A stretch of DNA of 64,000 nucleotides from JAPHTQ01 sp050288165 (lineage in GTDB: Bacteria > Pseudomonadota > Gammaproteobacteria > Thiohalomonadales > Thiohalomonadaceae): assembly GCA_050288165.1 (NCBI GenBank), contig JBNKDG010000002.1, positions 124,001 through 188,000 of the forward strand, written 5' to 3'. The position numbers and the translations under genes were made by a program. This document shows positions 46,176-54,164 of the stretch, piece by piece (positions within the stretch are counted from its first letter, which is position 1; each line of letters opens with the position of its first letter). The notes below the pieces were generated by a model, which saw only the letters and a list, made by a program, of their open reading frames with translations, was not told the DNA's origin and did not search any database.

Positions 46176-47045
46176 CTAGAAATAGTCCGCTGCCGATTGC
46201 AGCAGTGCTTCCGCCTGACGCTGGGCGAGGGTGTTGCTCAGGGTATATCCCGGCGCTTCCACTTCGGCGGTCAGTACTTCATTTAACAGTTTGTCGTGCA
46301 GCTCCCGGTCGAACACCAGCCGCGCATAGCTGCGCGCGAATTCCACCTTGGCCATCAGATTGCGTCCGTCGGAGAGGGCAACCGCCTTTTCAAATGCCTC
46401 GCGCCCTTTCTCCGGTTTGCCGCCGAGTGCGGGCGGAACCTGACTGCGGATGATCCCCAGATAGAGCCACGGTTCACCCTGACGGTATTCATTGTTTAAT
46501 GCGATCACCTGTTCCAGCAGCGCCTCGACCTTGGGCAGGTCGGCCACCGCATTCCAGTCGCTGCTGTGGGTTTTGATCCAGAGTGCCCAGGAGAGGGCAT
46601 AGGCGTAAAGCGCATCGATGTCGCTATCGACCTCCTTGATCGCGGGCAGCAGTTCAAGGTAGGGGCCACTGCGCAACTGGCAGATACGCTCCTGACTCTG
46701 GCACAGGGCACGCTCGGCGTAGCTAAACGCCCGTTCCGCCAGCTTCTTTGCCCGTGCGGGGTCATCGACGAAGGCCGCCGCATAGGAGCTATAGAGACGG
46801 GAACCGGCGATCAGCAGGCCTTCGTCTTCCGGGTCACCGGCGATCATGCCGTCGATGAACAACATAAAGGAGGGCGCGCCCGCGCGTACAGTCTCCGGGT
46901 CATCCTGATTGGCGATGGCGCCGGAGAGGTTGTCTCCCAGCGAAGTGATCATGGACGAGCAGCCAGCGGCAAGCAGGCCAGTGGCCAGGATAACCGTTAG
47001 TCGCAGCAGCTTTTTCGCTGACAAGGGGGATTCCTTCATATTCAT
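46176..47045 (-). CDS. tatT: TatT-type TPR lipoprotein of a TRAP transporter
   Basis: A 289-residue lipoprotein: the lipobox LLAAGC places the lipid on Cys29, and the serine after it favours the outer membrane. The rest is helical and TPR-like (RAKKLAERAFSYAERALC, KGREAFEKAVALSDGRN). This matches the TatT family, which assembles with DctP-type binding proteins into a periplasmic complex and may hand over hydrophobic ligands. dctP starts eight bases downstream. The start at 47045 is preferred to the much longer frame from 47237, which would cover the duplicated tRNA end and its hairpins. Confidence 0.83.
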   Translation of the reverse strand: MNMKESPLSAKKLLRLTVILATGLLAAGCSSMITSLGDNLSGAIANQDDPETVRAGAPSFMLFIDGMIAGDPEDEGLLIAGSRLYSSYAAAFVDDPARAKKLAERAFSYAERALCQSQERICQLRSGPYLELLPAIKEVDSDIDALYAYALSWALWIKTHSSDWNAVADLPKVEALLEQVIALNNEYRQGEPWLYLGIIRSQVPPALGGKPEKGREAFEKAVALSDGRNLMAKVEFARSYARLVFDRELHDKLLNEVLTAEVEAPGYTLSNTLAQRQAEALLQSAADYF

Positions 47046-47140
47046 TGAACCCACAAAGGCTAGCGGGTTTTCCGCTGCGGGACAAGGAGCGATGTTGTTG
47101 TTGCGTAAGGGGTTTTTGTCATGAGGATGAAATCTTGAGA

Positions 47141-47162
47141 TGGTACCGAGGGTCGGACTCGA
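47141..47162 (-). pseudogene. Duplicated 3' end of the tRNA-Leu gene
   Basis: These 22 bases are identical to 47284-47305, the 3' end of tRNA-Leu(CAA) with its CCA, T-loop and part of the T-stem; after one mismatch two more bases agree. No other tRNA arm is present, so this is a fragment. It lies 121 bases from the end of the real gene. Such duplications of tRNA 3' ends typically arise at integration (att) sites, or from partial loss of a tandem tRNA. Confidence 0.75.
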
Positions 47163-47233
47163 CCCATCGGCAGGAAAGCCGATGGGGACGCACTTCAGTG
47201 CGCCCGCAGGGCGCGGTACAGGGAAGTACCGCG
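47163..47233. repeat. Cluster of three hairpins next to the tRNA fragment
   Basis: Three perfect inverted repeats follow in a row: CCCATCGGC / GCCGATGGG (47163-47186, nine pairs), CGCAC / GTGCG (47189-47202, five pairs) and CGCGGTAC / GTACCGCG (47212-47233, eight pairs). The first and last have related loops, AGGAAA and AGGGAA. The stretch is far more structured than ordinary spacer DNA. Confidence 0.75.
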
Positions 47234-47283
47234 TCAACCGACAAATCGAATGTTAACGATCCACAGCACATCAAACATTAAAC

Positions 47284-47370
47284 TGGTACCGAGGGTCGGA
47301 CTCGAACCGACAAGGTGTTGCCACCGGGGGATTTTGAATCCCCTGCGTCTACCAATTTCGCCACCCCGGC
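47284..47370 (-). tRNA. tRNA-Leu(CAA)
   Basis: The 87-base gene reads on the minus strand from GCCGGGG to ACCA, with CCA encoded. The anticodon arm is GGGGA-TTCAAAA-TCCCC, giving anticodon CAA (reads UUG). A long variable arm (CGGTGGCAACACC) marks it as class II, and the T-arm is GTCGG-TTCGAGT-CCGAC. The acceptor stem contains G-U pairs at 1-72 and 5-68. It is folded by eye. Confidence 0.95.
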
Positions 47371-47388
47371 AAGGAGGCGGCATTATAG

Positions 47389-47416
47389 AAGGTAAAAGGC
47401 AAAAGGTAAAAGGTGT
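47389..47416. repeat. Heptamer array (AAGGYAA) x4
   Basis: Four consecutive heptamers: AAGGTAA, AAGGCAA, AAGGTAA, AAGGTGT. They end two bases before copy B of the 141-bp element. A related array in the opposite direction lies at 47585-47618. Confidence 0.75.
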
Positions 47417-47417
47417 T

Positions 47418-47558
47418 AGAAGCGCCCTCAAAATTGCTGCGCTTGCCAATACGGCGTTATAAATGGACTCAAAATGCTCATTGACTACGTGTCAACTCCG
47501 CTTTCTCGTCCATTTTTGCCTTGTCTTGCCTGCGCTCGCTAATTTTGAGAACACTTCT
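47418..47558. repeat. 141-bp dispersed palindromic element, copy B
   Basis: Gapless match to 2991-3131, with 18 differences. The end repeats are more perfect here: AGAAGCGCCCTCAAAATT on the left against AATTTTGAG-N4-CTTCT on the right. The inner stem reads AAATGGAC (47461-47468) / GTCCATTT (47508-47515): compared with copy A, two base pairs have been exchanged on both sides so that pairing is kept. The central hairpin TTGAC / GTCAA is unchanged. It lies between tRNA-Leu and queA. Confidence 0.85.
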
Positions 47559-47584
47559 TGGTAACAGGAGGGAATGGAACTCTA

Positions 47585-47618
47585 TCCCTTTAACCTTTTA
47601 CCTTTGACCTTCCACCTC
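47585..47618. repeat. Heptamer array (TNACCTT), inverted to the one at 47389
   Basis: TAACCTT, TTACCTT and TGACCTT are three clear units with a degenerate unit on either side (TCCCTT, CCACCTC). Read on the minus strand these are AAGGTNA, the same heptamer as at 47389-47416. The two arrays face each other around the 141-bp element and end at the queA promoter region. Confidence 0.65.
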
Positions 47619-47626
47619 TTTATAAT
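47597..47626 (+). promoter_or_regulatory. Candidate promoter for queA-tgt
   Basis: A perfect -10 hexamer TATAAT at 47621-47626 lies ten bases before the queA ATG. The best -35 is TTTACC at 47597-47602 (18-base spacer, 4 of 6), itself part of the heptamer array. If used, the transcript would start at or very near the start codon, giving an mRNA with almost no leader. Confidence 0.4.
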
Positions 47627-47635
47627 GCGCGCCCT

Positions 47636-48676
47636 ATGCAACGTGCCGACTTCCACTACGACCTACCCGAATCGCTGATCGCCCAGCGTCCCACCGACGA
47701 ACGCCGCGGCAGTCGCCTGTTGCTGCTCGATGGCGCGAACGCTGCCGTCAAAGACAAACAGTTCGCTGATCTGCCGGGCTTACTGCGCCCCGGCGACCTG
47801 CTGGTGTTCAACGACACCCGGGTGATCCCGGCGCGACTGTTCGGTCGTAAGGAGAGCGGCGGTCGAGTGGAGGTACTGGTGGAGCGGATCACCGCCGAAC
47901 GGGAGGTGTTGGCCCATGTGCGTGCCAGCAAGTCGCCCAGGGCGGGAAGCTGGCTGACCCTGGAAGAGAGTTTCGATGTGGAGGTCACAGGCCGCGACGG
48001 CGATCTCTTCGCCCTGCGTTTTCCCGGCCCGGTGCTGGAGTTGCTGAAGCAGCATGGTCGTATGCCGTTACCACCTTATATAGAACGCGAGGCGGGTGAG
48101 AGCGATGGCGAGCGTTACCAGACCGTTTACGCCAGCCGCGAAGGAGCGGTGGCGGCGCCGACCGCCGGGCTCCATTTCGATCAGGCGATGCTGGAGCAGT
48201 TGCAGCGGGACGATATCGAAACCGCCTTTGTTACCCTCCATGTGGGGGCGGGGACCTTCCAGCCGGTGCGGGTCGACGATATCCGCGAACACCACATGCA
48301 CAAGGAATACATCGAAGTACCGCGGGCGACGGTGGAGGCGGTAGCCCGGGCCCGTCTGCGCGGCGGGCGGGTGATCGCGGTGGGAACCACCGTAGTGCGC
48401 TCGCTGGAGTCGGCGGCCCGTGGCGGTGAACTGGTCCCATTCAGCGGCGAGACCGATATCTTCATCTATCCCGGCTACCGTTTCCGGGTGGTCAATGCCC
48501 TGCTGACCAATTTCCACCTGCCCGAATCGACCCTGTTGATGCTGGTCTGCGCCTTTGCCGGGTATGATGCGGTGATGAATGCTTACCATCACGCCGTGGA
48601 ACAACAGTACCGCTTCTTCAGCTATGGCGATGCCATGTTCGTCCTGCCGCAGAAGCAGGGGGAGAATGCCGAATGA
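47636..48676 (+). CDS. queA: tRNA preQ1(34) S-adenosylmethionine ribosyltransferase-isomerase
   Basis: Adds the epoxycyclopentanediol ring to preQ1 in tRNA, using the ribosyl part of S-adenosylmethionine. 346 residues with FHYDLPESLIAQRP, LLVFNDTRVIPARLFG and the later AAPTAGLHF and HVGAGTFQPV motifs. No ribosome site is evident ahead of the ATG, in line with a leaderless or near-leaderless mRNA. The stop overlaps the tgt start (ATGA). Confidence 0.95.
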   Translation: MQRADFHYDLPESLIAQRPTDERRGSRLLLLDGANAAVKDKQFADLPGLLRPGDLLVFNDTRVIPARLFGRKESGGRVEVLVERITAEREVLAHVRASKSPRAGSWLTLEESFDVEVTGRDGDLFALRFPGPVLELLKQHGRMPLPPYIEREAGESDGERYQTVYASREGAVAAPTAGLHFDQAMLEQLQRDDIETAFVTLHVGAGTFQPVRVDDIREHHMHKEYIEVPRATVEAVARARLRGGRVIAVGTTVVRSLESAARGGELVPFSGETDIFIYPGYRFRVVNALLTNFHLPESTLLMLVCAFAGYDAVMNAYHHAVEQQYRFFSYGDAMFVLPQKQGENAE

Positions 48677-49788
48677 AGTTTGAACTGCTCGGTAACGACG
48701 GCGCGGCTCGCCGCGGTCGCCTCACCTTCGAGCGCGGCACGGTGGAGACCCCGGCCTTCATGCCGGTCGGCACCTACGGCACGGTCAAGGCGATGACCCC
48801 GGAGGAGCTGCGCGAGATCGGCGCCGAGATCATCCTCGGCAACACCTTTCACCTGATGCTGCGTCCCGGTACCGATGTGATCCGCGCGCACGGTGACCTG
48901 CACGACTTCATGCACTGGTCCGGTCCGATCCTCACCGACTCCGGCGGTTTCCAGGTGTTTAGCCTTGGCGACATGCGCAAGATCACCGAGGAGGGGGTCA
49001 CCTTCGCCTCGCCGATCGATGGCAGCAAAGTCTTCATGGGGCCGGAGGAGTCGATGGCGGTGCAGCGTGAGCTGGGCTCCGACATCGTGATGATCTTCGA
49101 CGAATGCACCCCCTACCCGGCCACCGAAGAGCAGGCGCGCAAGTCGATGGAGCTGTCGCTGCGCTGGGCTAAACGTTCAAAAGTTGCTCACGGCGATAAT
49201 TCCAATGCCCTTTTCGGTATCGTCCAGGGTGGCATGTATCATGACCTGCGCCAGGAGTCACTGGCCGGTCTGCTGGAGATCGGCTTCGACGGTTACGCCA
49301 TCGGCGGCCTTTCCGTTGGTGAGCCCAAAGAGGAGATGATGGCCACCCTGGAAGGCCTCACCCCGTCGATGCCCAGCGACAAGCCGCGCTACCTGATGGG
49401 GGTGGGCAAGCCGGAGGATATCGTCGAGGCGGTGCGCCGCGGGGTGGATATGTTCGACTGCGTGATGCCGACTCGCAACGCCCGCAACGGGCACCTCTTT
49501 ACCAGCGAAGGGGTGGTGAAGATCCGCAACGCCAGCCACCAGTACGACACCGGCCCGCTCGATCCGGCCTGTGACTGTTACACCTGCCGCAACTACTCCC
49601 GAGCCTACCTGCGCCACCTGGACAAGGCGGGCGAGATCCTCGGCGCGCGGCTCAACACCATCCACAACCTGCGTTACTACCAGAACCTGATGCAGGGCCT
49701 GCGCGAGGCCATCGCCGCGGGGACGCTGGATGCCTTCGTGAACGACTTCTATTCCCGGCGGTCACAAGCCGTACCATGTGTGCCATAA
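48673..49788 (+). CDS. tgt: tRNA-guanine transglycosylase
   Basis: Exchanges G34 for preQ1 in tRNAs for Asp, Asn, His and Tyr. 371 residues. The substrate/nucleophile regions GNTFHLMLRPG, LTDSGGFQVFSL and GGLSVGEPKEEM are present, and the zinc site CDCYTC with the following His is intact near residue 300. Overlap with queA indicates coupling; yajC follows after 56 bases. Confidence 0.97.
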   Translation: MKFELLGNDGAARRGRLTFERGTVETPAFMPVGTYGTVKAMTPEELREIGAEIILGNTFHLMLRPGTDVIRAHGDLHDFMHWSGPILTDSGGFQVFSLGDMRKITEEGVTFASPIDGSKVFMGPEESMAVQRELGSDIVMIFDECTPYPATEEQARKSMELSLRWAKRSKVAHGDNSNALFGIVQGGMYHDLRQESLAGLLEIGFDGYAIGGLSVGEPKEEMMATLEGLTPSMPSDKPRYLMGVGKPEDIVEAVRRGVDMFDCVMPTRNARNGHLFTSEGVVKIRNASHQYDTGPLDPACDCYTCRNYSRAYLRHLDKAGEILGARLNTIHNLRYYQNLMQGLREAIAAGTLDAFVNDFYSRRSQAVPCVP

Positions 49789-49844
49789 TGGGCGCCAATT
49801 TTTGAGCTACTAACTAAAACCGAAACCGAGCCAAAGGAACCAAC

Positions 49845-50183
49845 ATGAGCTTTTTCATCTCCGACGCCCTGGCCGAGGCCGCCCCGGCGGCAGCACAGCA
49901 GCAACCCGGTATGCTGGAGGCGCTGTTTCCCTTCATCATTCTCTTCGTTGTCTTCTACTTCCTGCTGATTCGCCCGCAGTCACGCCGTGCCAAGGAGCAC
50001 AAGAAGATGGTCGAAGCCCTCTCCAAGGGTGATGAAGTGCTGACCAGTGGTGGCATCTATGGCCGTATCTTCGAAGTGGGTGAAACCCATCTGCTGGTGG
50101 AAATAGCCGATAACACCCAGATCAAATTGCAGCGCGAAGCGGTCTCCAGCGTGCTGCCCAAGGGAACCATCAAGACCCTCTGA
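49845..50183 (+). CDS. yajC: Sec translocon accessory protein YajC
   Basis: A 112-residue single-pass inner-membrane protein that associates with SecDF. The hydrophobic helix is at about 26-45 (FPFIILFVVFYFLLIRPQSRR), with the family signature RPQ after it, and the cytoplasmic tail contains GDEVLTSGGIYGRI. AAAGGAAC lies ahead of the ATG. Confidence 0.94.
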   Translation: MSFFISDALAEAAPAAAQQQPGMLEALFPFIILFVVFYFLLIRPQSRRAKEHKKMVEALSKGDEVLTSGGIYGRIFEVGETHLLVEIADNTQIKLQREAVSSVLPKGTIKTL

Positions 50184-50207
50184 GTCTTGTAATAACAACA
50201 AACCATG

Positions 50208-50227
50208 ACCGGCGCCCAAGCGCCGGT
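50208..50227 (+). terminator. Hairpin between yajC and secD
   Basis: ACCGGCGC-CCAA-GCGCCGGT is a perfect eight-base stem in the 64-base gap. The sequence after it (TGCTGTTTC) has no T-run, so it is at best a weak terminator. It may instead be a processing or stability element that sets the ratio of YajC to SecDF. Confidence 0.35.
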
Positions 50228-50247
50228 TGCTGTTTCTGGATATCAAC

Positions 50248-52104
50248 ATGATCAATCAATATCCGTTCTGGAAGTACCTGCTGATTGCCGTTGTGGTGGT
50301 CATCGGTACGGTCTATGCGCTGCCCAATCTCTACGGCGACGATCCCGCACTGCAAATCTCCGCCAATCGCATGGCTGAAATCAGTAATGCCACCCGCGAC
50401 ACGGTGATCGGCACGCTGGAGAAAGAGAAGCTCGCCTACAAGTCGATCGAGATTAAGCCCGGTTCGCTGCTGGTGCGTTTCGCCGATACCGATACGCAGT
50501 TGAAGGCTTACGAACCGGTGCGTCGTGCGCTGGGCGACAGCTACACCACGGCGATGAACCTGGCGCCCGCCACCCCAGACTGGCTGCGCGGTGTTAACGC
50601 CCTGCCGATGTATCTCGGTCTTGACCTGCGCGGCGGTGTCCACTTCCTGATGGAGGTGGATATGAACGCGGCGGTGACCCAGGCATTGGAGCGTTACGTC
50701 AGCGATATCCGTACCCTGCTGCGCGACAACAAGGTGCGCTACCTGACTATCGTTGCCGACACCGGCCGGGTAGAGATCAAATTCCGCGATGCTGCTGAAC
50801 GGCAGAAAGCAAACGAGCTTATTCACAAGGAGTATCGCGATCTGGTACTCAACGAAGAGCCGCGTGACGGCAGCGAATTCCTCTACGCCTCGTTGAGCGA
50901 AAAAGAGGTGCTGGAAACGAAGAAGTTCGCGGTGAAACAGAACATCACCACTCTGCGTAAGCGGGTGAACGAACTGGGCGTGGCCGAGCCGGTGATCCAG
51001 CAACAGGGTCAGGAGCGTATCGTAGTGCAACTGCCGGGCGTGCAGGATACCGCGCGCGCCAAGGATGTTATCGGTGCGACCGCTACCCTCGAATATCACA
51101 TGGAAGATGAAGAGCACAGCGTCGAGGATGCTATCGCCGGACGTGTGCCCTACAACTCGCGTCTTTATAAACAGCGCGACGGTCGTCCGGTGTTGCTGCA
51201 GAAGCAGGTGATCGTCACCGGTGACCAGATCATCGACGCGGCTGCCGGTATCGAACAGCAGACCGGTCAACCGGAAGTGAGCGTGACCCTCGATTCCAAG
51301 GGCGCGCGCAAGATGCTTAACAACACCAAGGACAATGTCGGCAAGCGCATGGCGGTGGTCTATATCGAAACCAAGACCGAAACCCGTATCATCAACGGCA
51401 AGCCGCAGCGTACGAGTAACCGCATCGAAGAGGTGATCAGCCTCGCTACCATTCGCGGCGTCTTCAGCAAACGCTTCCAGACCACCGGTCTCGATAGCCC
51501 GGAAGAGGCGCATAACCTGGCGCTGCTGCTGCGTGCCGGTGCCCTGGCTGCGCCGATGGAGATCGTCGAAGAGCGTACTATCGGCCCAAGCATGGGACAG
51601 GAGAACATCGACAAGGGCTTCACCTCGGTGGTGATCGGTTTTGTCGCGGTGCTGGGCTTTATGGCGCTCTGGTACAAGGGCTTCGGTATGGTCGCCAATC
51701 TGGCGCTGGCGCTGAACCTGGTGCTTATCATCGCGGTGCTTTCGTTGTTGCAGGCAACCCTGACCATGCCCGGCATTGCCGGTATCGTATTGACCGTCGG
51801 TATGGCGGTGGATGCCAACGTGTTGATCTTCGAGCGTATACGCGAAGAGTTACGTCTCGGTAATACACCCCATGCTGCGATTCATGCCGGTTACGAGAAA
51901 GCCTTCTCCACCATCGCCGACGCCAACATCACCACCCTGATCGCCGCGGTGGTGCTGTTCAGTTTCGGTACCGGCCCGATCAAAGGTTTTGCCGTGACAC
52001 TCTCGGTCGGTATCGTCACCTCGATGTTTACCGCCATCATGATGACCCGTGCGGTCGTCAACCTGGTGCTGGGGGGCAAACGTCTCTCCGGCCTGTCGAT
52101 TTAA
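50248..52104 (+). CDS. secD: Protein translocase subunit SecD
   Basis: Membrane protein that uses the proton gradient to help pull proteins through SecYEG. 618 residues: one N-terminal helix (LLIAVVVVIGTVYAL), a large periplasmic domain, then five helices from about residue 450. Key segments are DLRGGVHFLMEVDMN, AGALAAPMEIVEERTIGPSM and GMAVDANVLIFERIREEL. The ATG at 50248 (MINQYPFWKY) matches known SecD starts; an upstream TTG would lie in the hairpin. Confidence 0.96.
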   Translation: MINQYPFWKYLLIAVVVVIGTVYALPNLYGDDPALQISANRMAEISNATRDTVIGTLEKEKLAYKSIEIKPGSLLVRFADTDTQLKAYEPVRRALGDSYTTAMNLAPATPDWLRGVNALPMYLGLDLRGGVHFLMEVDMNAAVTQALERYVSDIRTLLRDNKVRYLTIVADTGRVEIKFRDAAERQKANELIHKEYRDLVLNEEPRDGSEFLYASLSEKEVLETKKFAVKQNITTLRKRVNELGVAEPVIQQQGQERIVVQLPGVQDTARAKDVIGATATLEYHMEDEEHSVEDAIAGRVPYNSRLYKQRDGRPVLLQKQVIVTGDQIIDAAAGIEQQTGQPEVSVTLDSKGARKMLNNTKDNVGKRMAVVYIETKTETRIINGKPQRTSNRIEEVISLATIRGVFSKRFQTTGLDSPEEAHNLALLLRAGALAAPMEIVEERTIGPSMGQENIDKGFTSVVIGFVAVLGFMALWYKGFGMVANLALALNLVLIIAVLSLLQATLTMPGIAGIVLTVGMAVDANVLIFERIREELRLGNTPHAAIHAGYEKAFSTIADANITTLIAAVVLFSFGTGPIKGFAVTLSVGIVTSMFTAIMMTRAVVNLVLGGKRLSGLSI

Positions 52105-52116
52105 GGAGGGCTCACC

Positions 52117-53052
52117 ATGCAATTCTTTAACAAGGAAACCTCCATCGACTTTCTCGGCAAGCGTAAGATTGCGATGTTTGTGTCGATTACCTTGATCGTC
52201 ATTTCGCTGGCATCGATCGTGGTGCGCGGTTTCAACTTCGGCATCGACTTTACCGGCGGCACTATCATCGAAGTCGGCTACGGCAAAAATGCCGAGCTGG
52301 ATCAAATCCGCGCCGTACTGGGACAACAGGGCTTCGGTGACGCCGTCGTGCAACACTTTGGTGCGGCCAGCGACGTGATGATCCGCATCGCACCGCGTGA
52401 AGGGGTCAGCAGTGCCGAGCTGAGCGATCGCATGTTTGCCGCGCTCAAGGAGCAGGACGGTAGTGTGCAGATGCGCCGTGTCGAGTTCGTTGGCCCGCAG
52501 GTGGGTGAAGAGCTGACCAACGATGGCGGCCTGGCGATGATCTATGCGCTGATCGGTATTTTGATCTACGTTGCACTGCGTTTTGAATACCGCTTCTCCA
52601 TCGGTTCCGTCGCTGCTTTGGTTCACGACGTCATCATCACCCTCGGCGTGTTCTCGATGTTGCAGCTCGACTTCGATCTCACGGTACTCGCCGCGGTGCT
52701 GGCGGTGATCGGTTACTCACTCAATGACACCATCGTTGTCTTCGATCGTATCCGCGAAAACTTCCGCAAGATGCGCAAAGGTTCACCGGAAGAGATCGTC
52801 AACGCCTCACTCAACCAGACCCTGTCGCGTACCTTGATGACCTCCTTCACCACCATCCTGGTGTTGCTTGCCCTGTTCTTCGTCGGCGGTGAAGCTATCC
52901 ATGGTTTTGCTACCGCGCTGCTGCTCGGCATCTTTGTCGGTACCTACTCTTCCATCTACGTTGCAAGTGCCGCAGCACTTGCACTTGGCGTGAGCAAGGA
53001 AGACCTGATGCCGGTGGAGAAAGAGGGTGCCAATCTGGATGATCTGCCATAA
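52117..53052 (+). CDS. secF: Protein translocase subunit SecF
   Basis: Partner of SecD, with six membrane helices. 311 residues; GIDFTGGTIIEV in the first periplasmic loop, then GYSLNDTIVVFDRIRENFRK and RTLMTSFTTILVLLALFF are the conserved segments. A strong AAGGAGGG ribosome site lies seven bases ahead of the ATG. A terminator follows at 53075. Confidence 0.96.
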   Translation: MQFFNKETSIDFLGKRKIAMFVSITLIVISLASIVVRGFNFGIDFTGGTIIEVGYGKNAELDQIRAVLGQQGFGDAVVQHFGAASDVMIRIAPREGVSSAELSDRMFAALKEQDGSVQMRRVEFVGPQVGEELTNDGGLAMIYALIGILIYVALRFEYRFSIGSVAALVHDVIITLGVFSMLQLDFDLTVLAAVLAVIGYSLNDTIVVFDRIRENFRKMRKGSPEEIVNASLNQTLSRTLMTSFTTILVLLALFFVGGEAIHGFATALLLGIFVGTYSSIYVASAAALALGVSKEDLMPVEKEGANLDDLP

Positions 53053-53074
53053 CTGAAGGCAGGAGCCACTCGTC

Positions 53075-53102
53075 AAAAAAGCCCGCTTAGCGGGCTTTTT
53101 TT
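53075..53102 (+). terminator. Rho-independent terminator after secF
   Basis: AAAAAAGCCCGC, loop TTA, GCGGGC and seven T residues. Confidence 0.92.
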
Positions 53103-53290
53103 GTGAATCGATATGTCAGTTATGTTTCTAAACCGCGTCACAGAGAGGACTGCACCACATATCAGGAACGCACTACGTCACAGTTCTCTCAAATACAAAA
53201 CTAAATGCTACCTGGCTCACAGTGAGCAGGCCGTGCTCTCACTACGCTTCCGTCAGCTACGAAATAACTGTTGTAGGGACGGTAGCAGCC

Positions 53291-54115
53291 ATGATCAGAT
53301 ATCTCATTCTCCTCTCATTTGTTTTTCTCACTGCCTGTGAATCGATGCCAGATTCTGGACCGAACAATGGTGCGCAGGCTGCCGGTGTCTGGTATCAACC
53401 ATCACTTTCCACCGACTGGCAGATTCAGCTCACCGGTTCAGTTAACACCGGATACCCTGTAAGTATCTACGATATCGATCTGTTCGATTCTTCCGCTTCG
53501 TTGATTGCTTCGATTAAGGCGACAGGCAGAAAGGTGATCTGCTACTTCTCCGCAGGTTCCTACGAGAACTGGCGTCCCGATGCGGATAAGTTTGCTACAT
53601 TTGATCTTGGCAACAATCTGTCGGGTTGGCCTGGTGAAAAATGGCTCGATGTGCGCTCATCCCGCGTACAGGCGATTATGGCAGCACGAATGGATCTGGC
53701 GTTGGATAAAGGATGTGATGGCGTCGATCCAGATAACGTAGACGGCTATAGCAATAATACGGGTTTTAATTTAACCGCGGCGGATCAATTGGCCTATAAC
53801 CGCATGCTTGCCAGGGAGGCACATCGTCGTGGCCTTTCAGTCGGGCTGAAAAACGATCTGGAGCAGGTGTCGGAGCTGGTTGCCGATTTCGACTTCTCCG
53901 TCAATGAGCAGTGTTTCGAATATAAAGAGTGCGATCTGCTTGCGCCATTCGTTACAGCAGGTAAACCCGTGTTCAATATCGAATACCGTTCCATCTATGT
54001 CACCAGCGCATCAAGCCGTCAGGCACTCTGTACCGATTCTCTCAATCGGCAGTTCAAAACCCTGATTCTGCCACTGGATCTGGATGGTAGTTTTCGTTTG
54101 AGTTGCAGTAGCTGA
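53291..54115 (+). CDS. GH114-like lipoprotein (endo-alpha-1,4-polygalactosaminidase family)
   Basis: A 274-residue lipoprotein with the lipobox LTAC (Cys16, followed by Glu, which favours the outer membrane). The mature part is a TIM-barrel of the GH114 family: WYQPSLSTDWQIQLTG, VICYFSAGSYENWRPD, KWLDVRS, GCDGVDPDNVDGYSNNTGF and FSVNEQCFEYKEC. The acidic pair in GVDPDNVD is the likely active site. Known family members cut alpha-1,4-linked galactosamine polymers such as microbial polysaccharides; others remain untested. It is flanked by terminators, so it is a single gene. The ATG at 53291 is set by the lipoprotein signal. Confidence 0.82.
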   Translation: MIRYLILLSFVFLTACESMPDSGPNNGAQAAGVWYQPSLSTDWQIQLTGSVNTGYPVSIYDIDLFDSSASLIASIKATGRKVICYFSAGSYENWRPDADKFATFDLGNNLSGWPGEKWLDVRSSRVQAIMAARMDLALDKGCDGVDPDNVDGYSNNTGFNLTAADQLAYNRMLAREAHRRGLSVGLKNDLEQVSELVADFDFSVNEQCFEYKECDLLAPFVTAGKPVFNIEYRSIYVTSASSRQALCTDSLNRQFKTLILPLDLDGSFRLSCSS

Positions 54116-54132
54116 GAATTAACGCTGTGGTG

Positions 54133-54160
54133 AAAAAAGCCCGCTGTTGCGGGCTTTTTA
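54133..54160. terminator. Bidirectional terminator
   Basis: AAAAAAGCCCGC, loop TGTT, GCGGGC and TTTTT. The A-run on one side and T-run on the other suit both the GH114 gene and the convergent small gene that ends at 54165. Confidence 0.9.
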
Positions 54161-54164
54161 TTGT

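Noticed and set aside
47141..47162. A second tRNA gene
   Set aside because: Only the 3' end is present; there is no anticodon, D or acceptor 5' arm.
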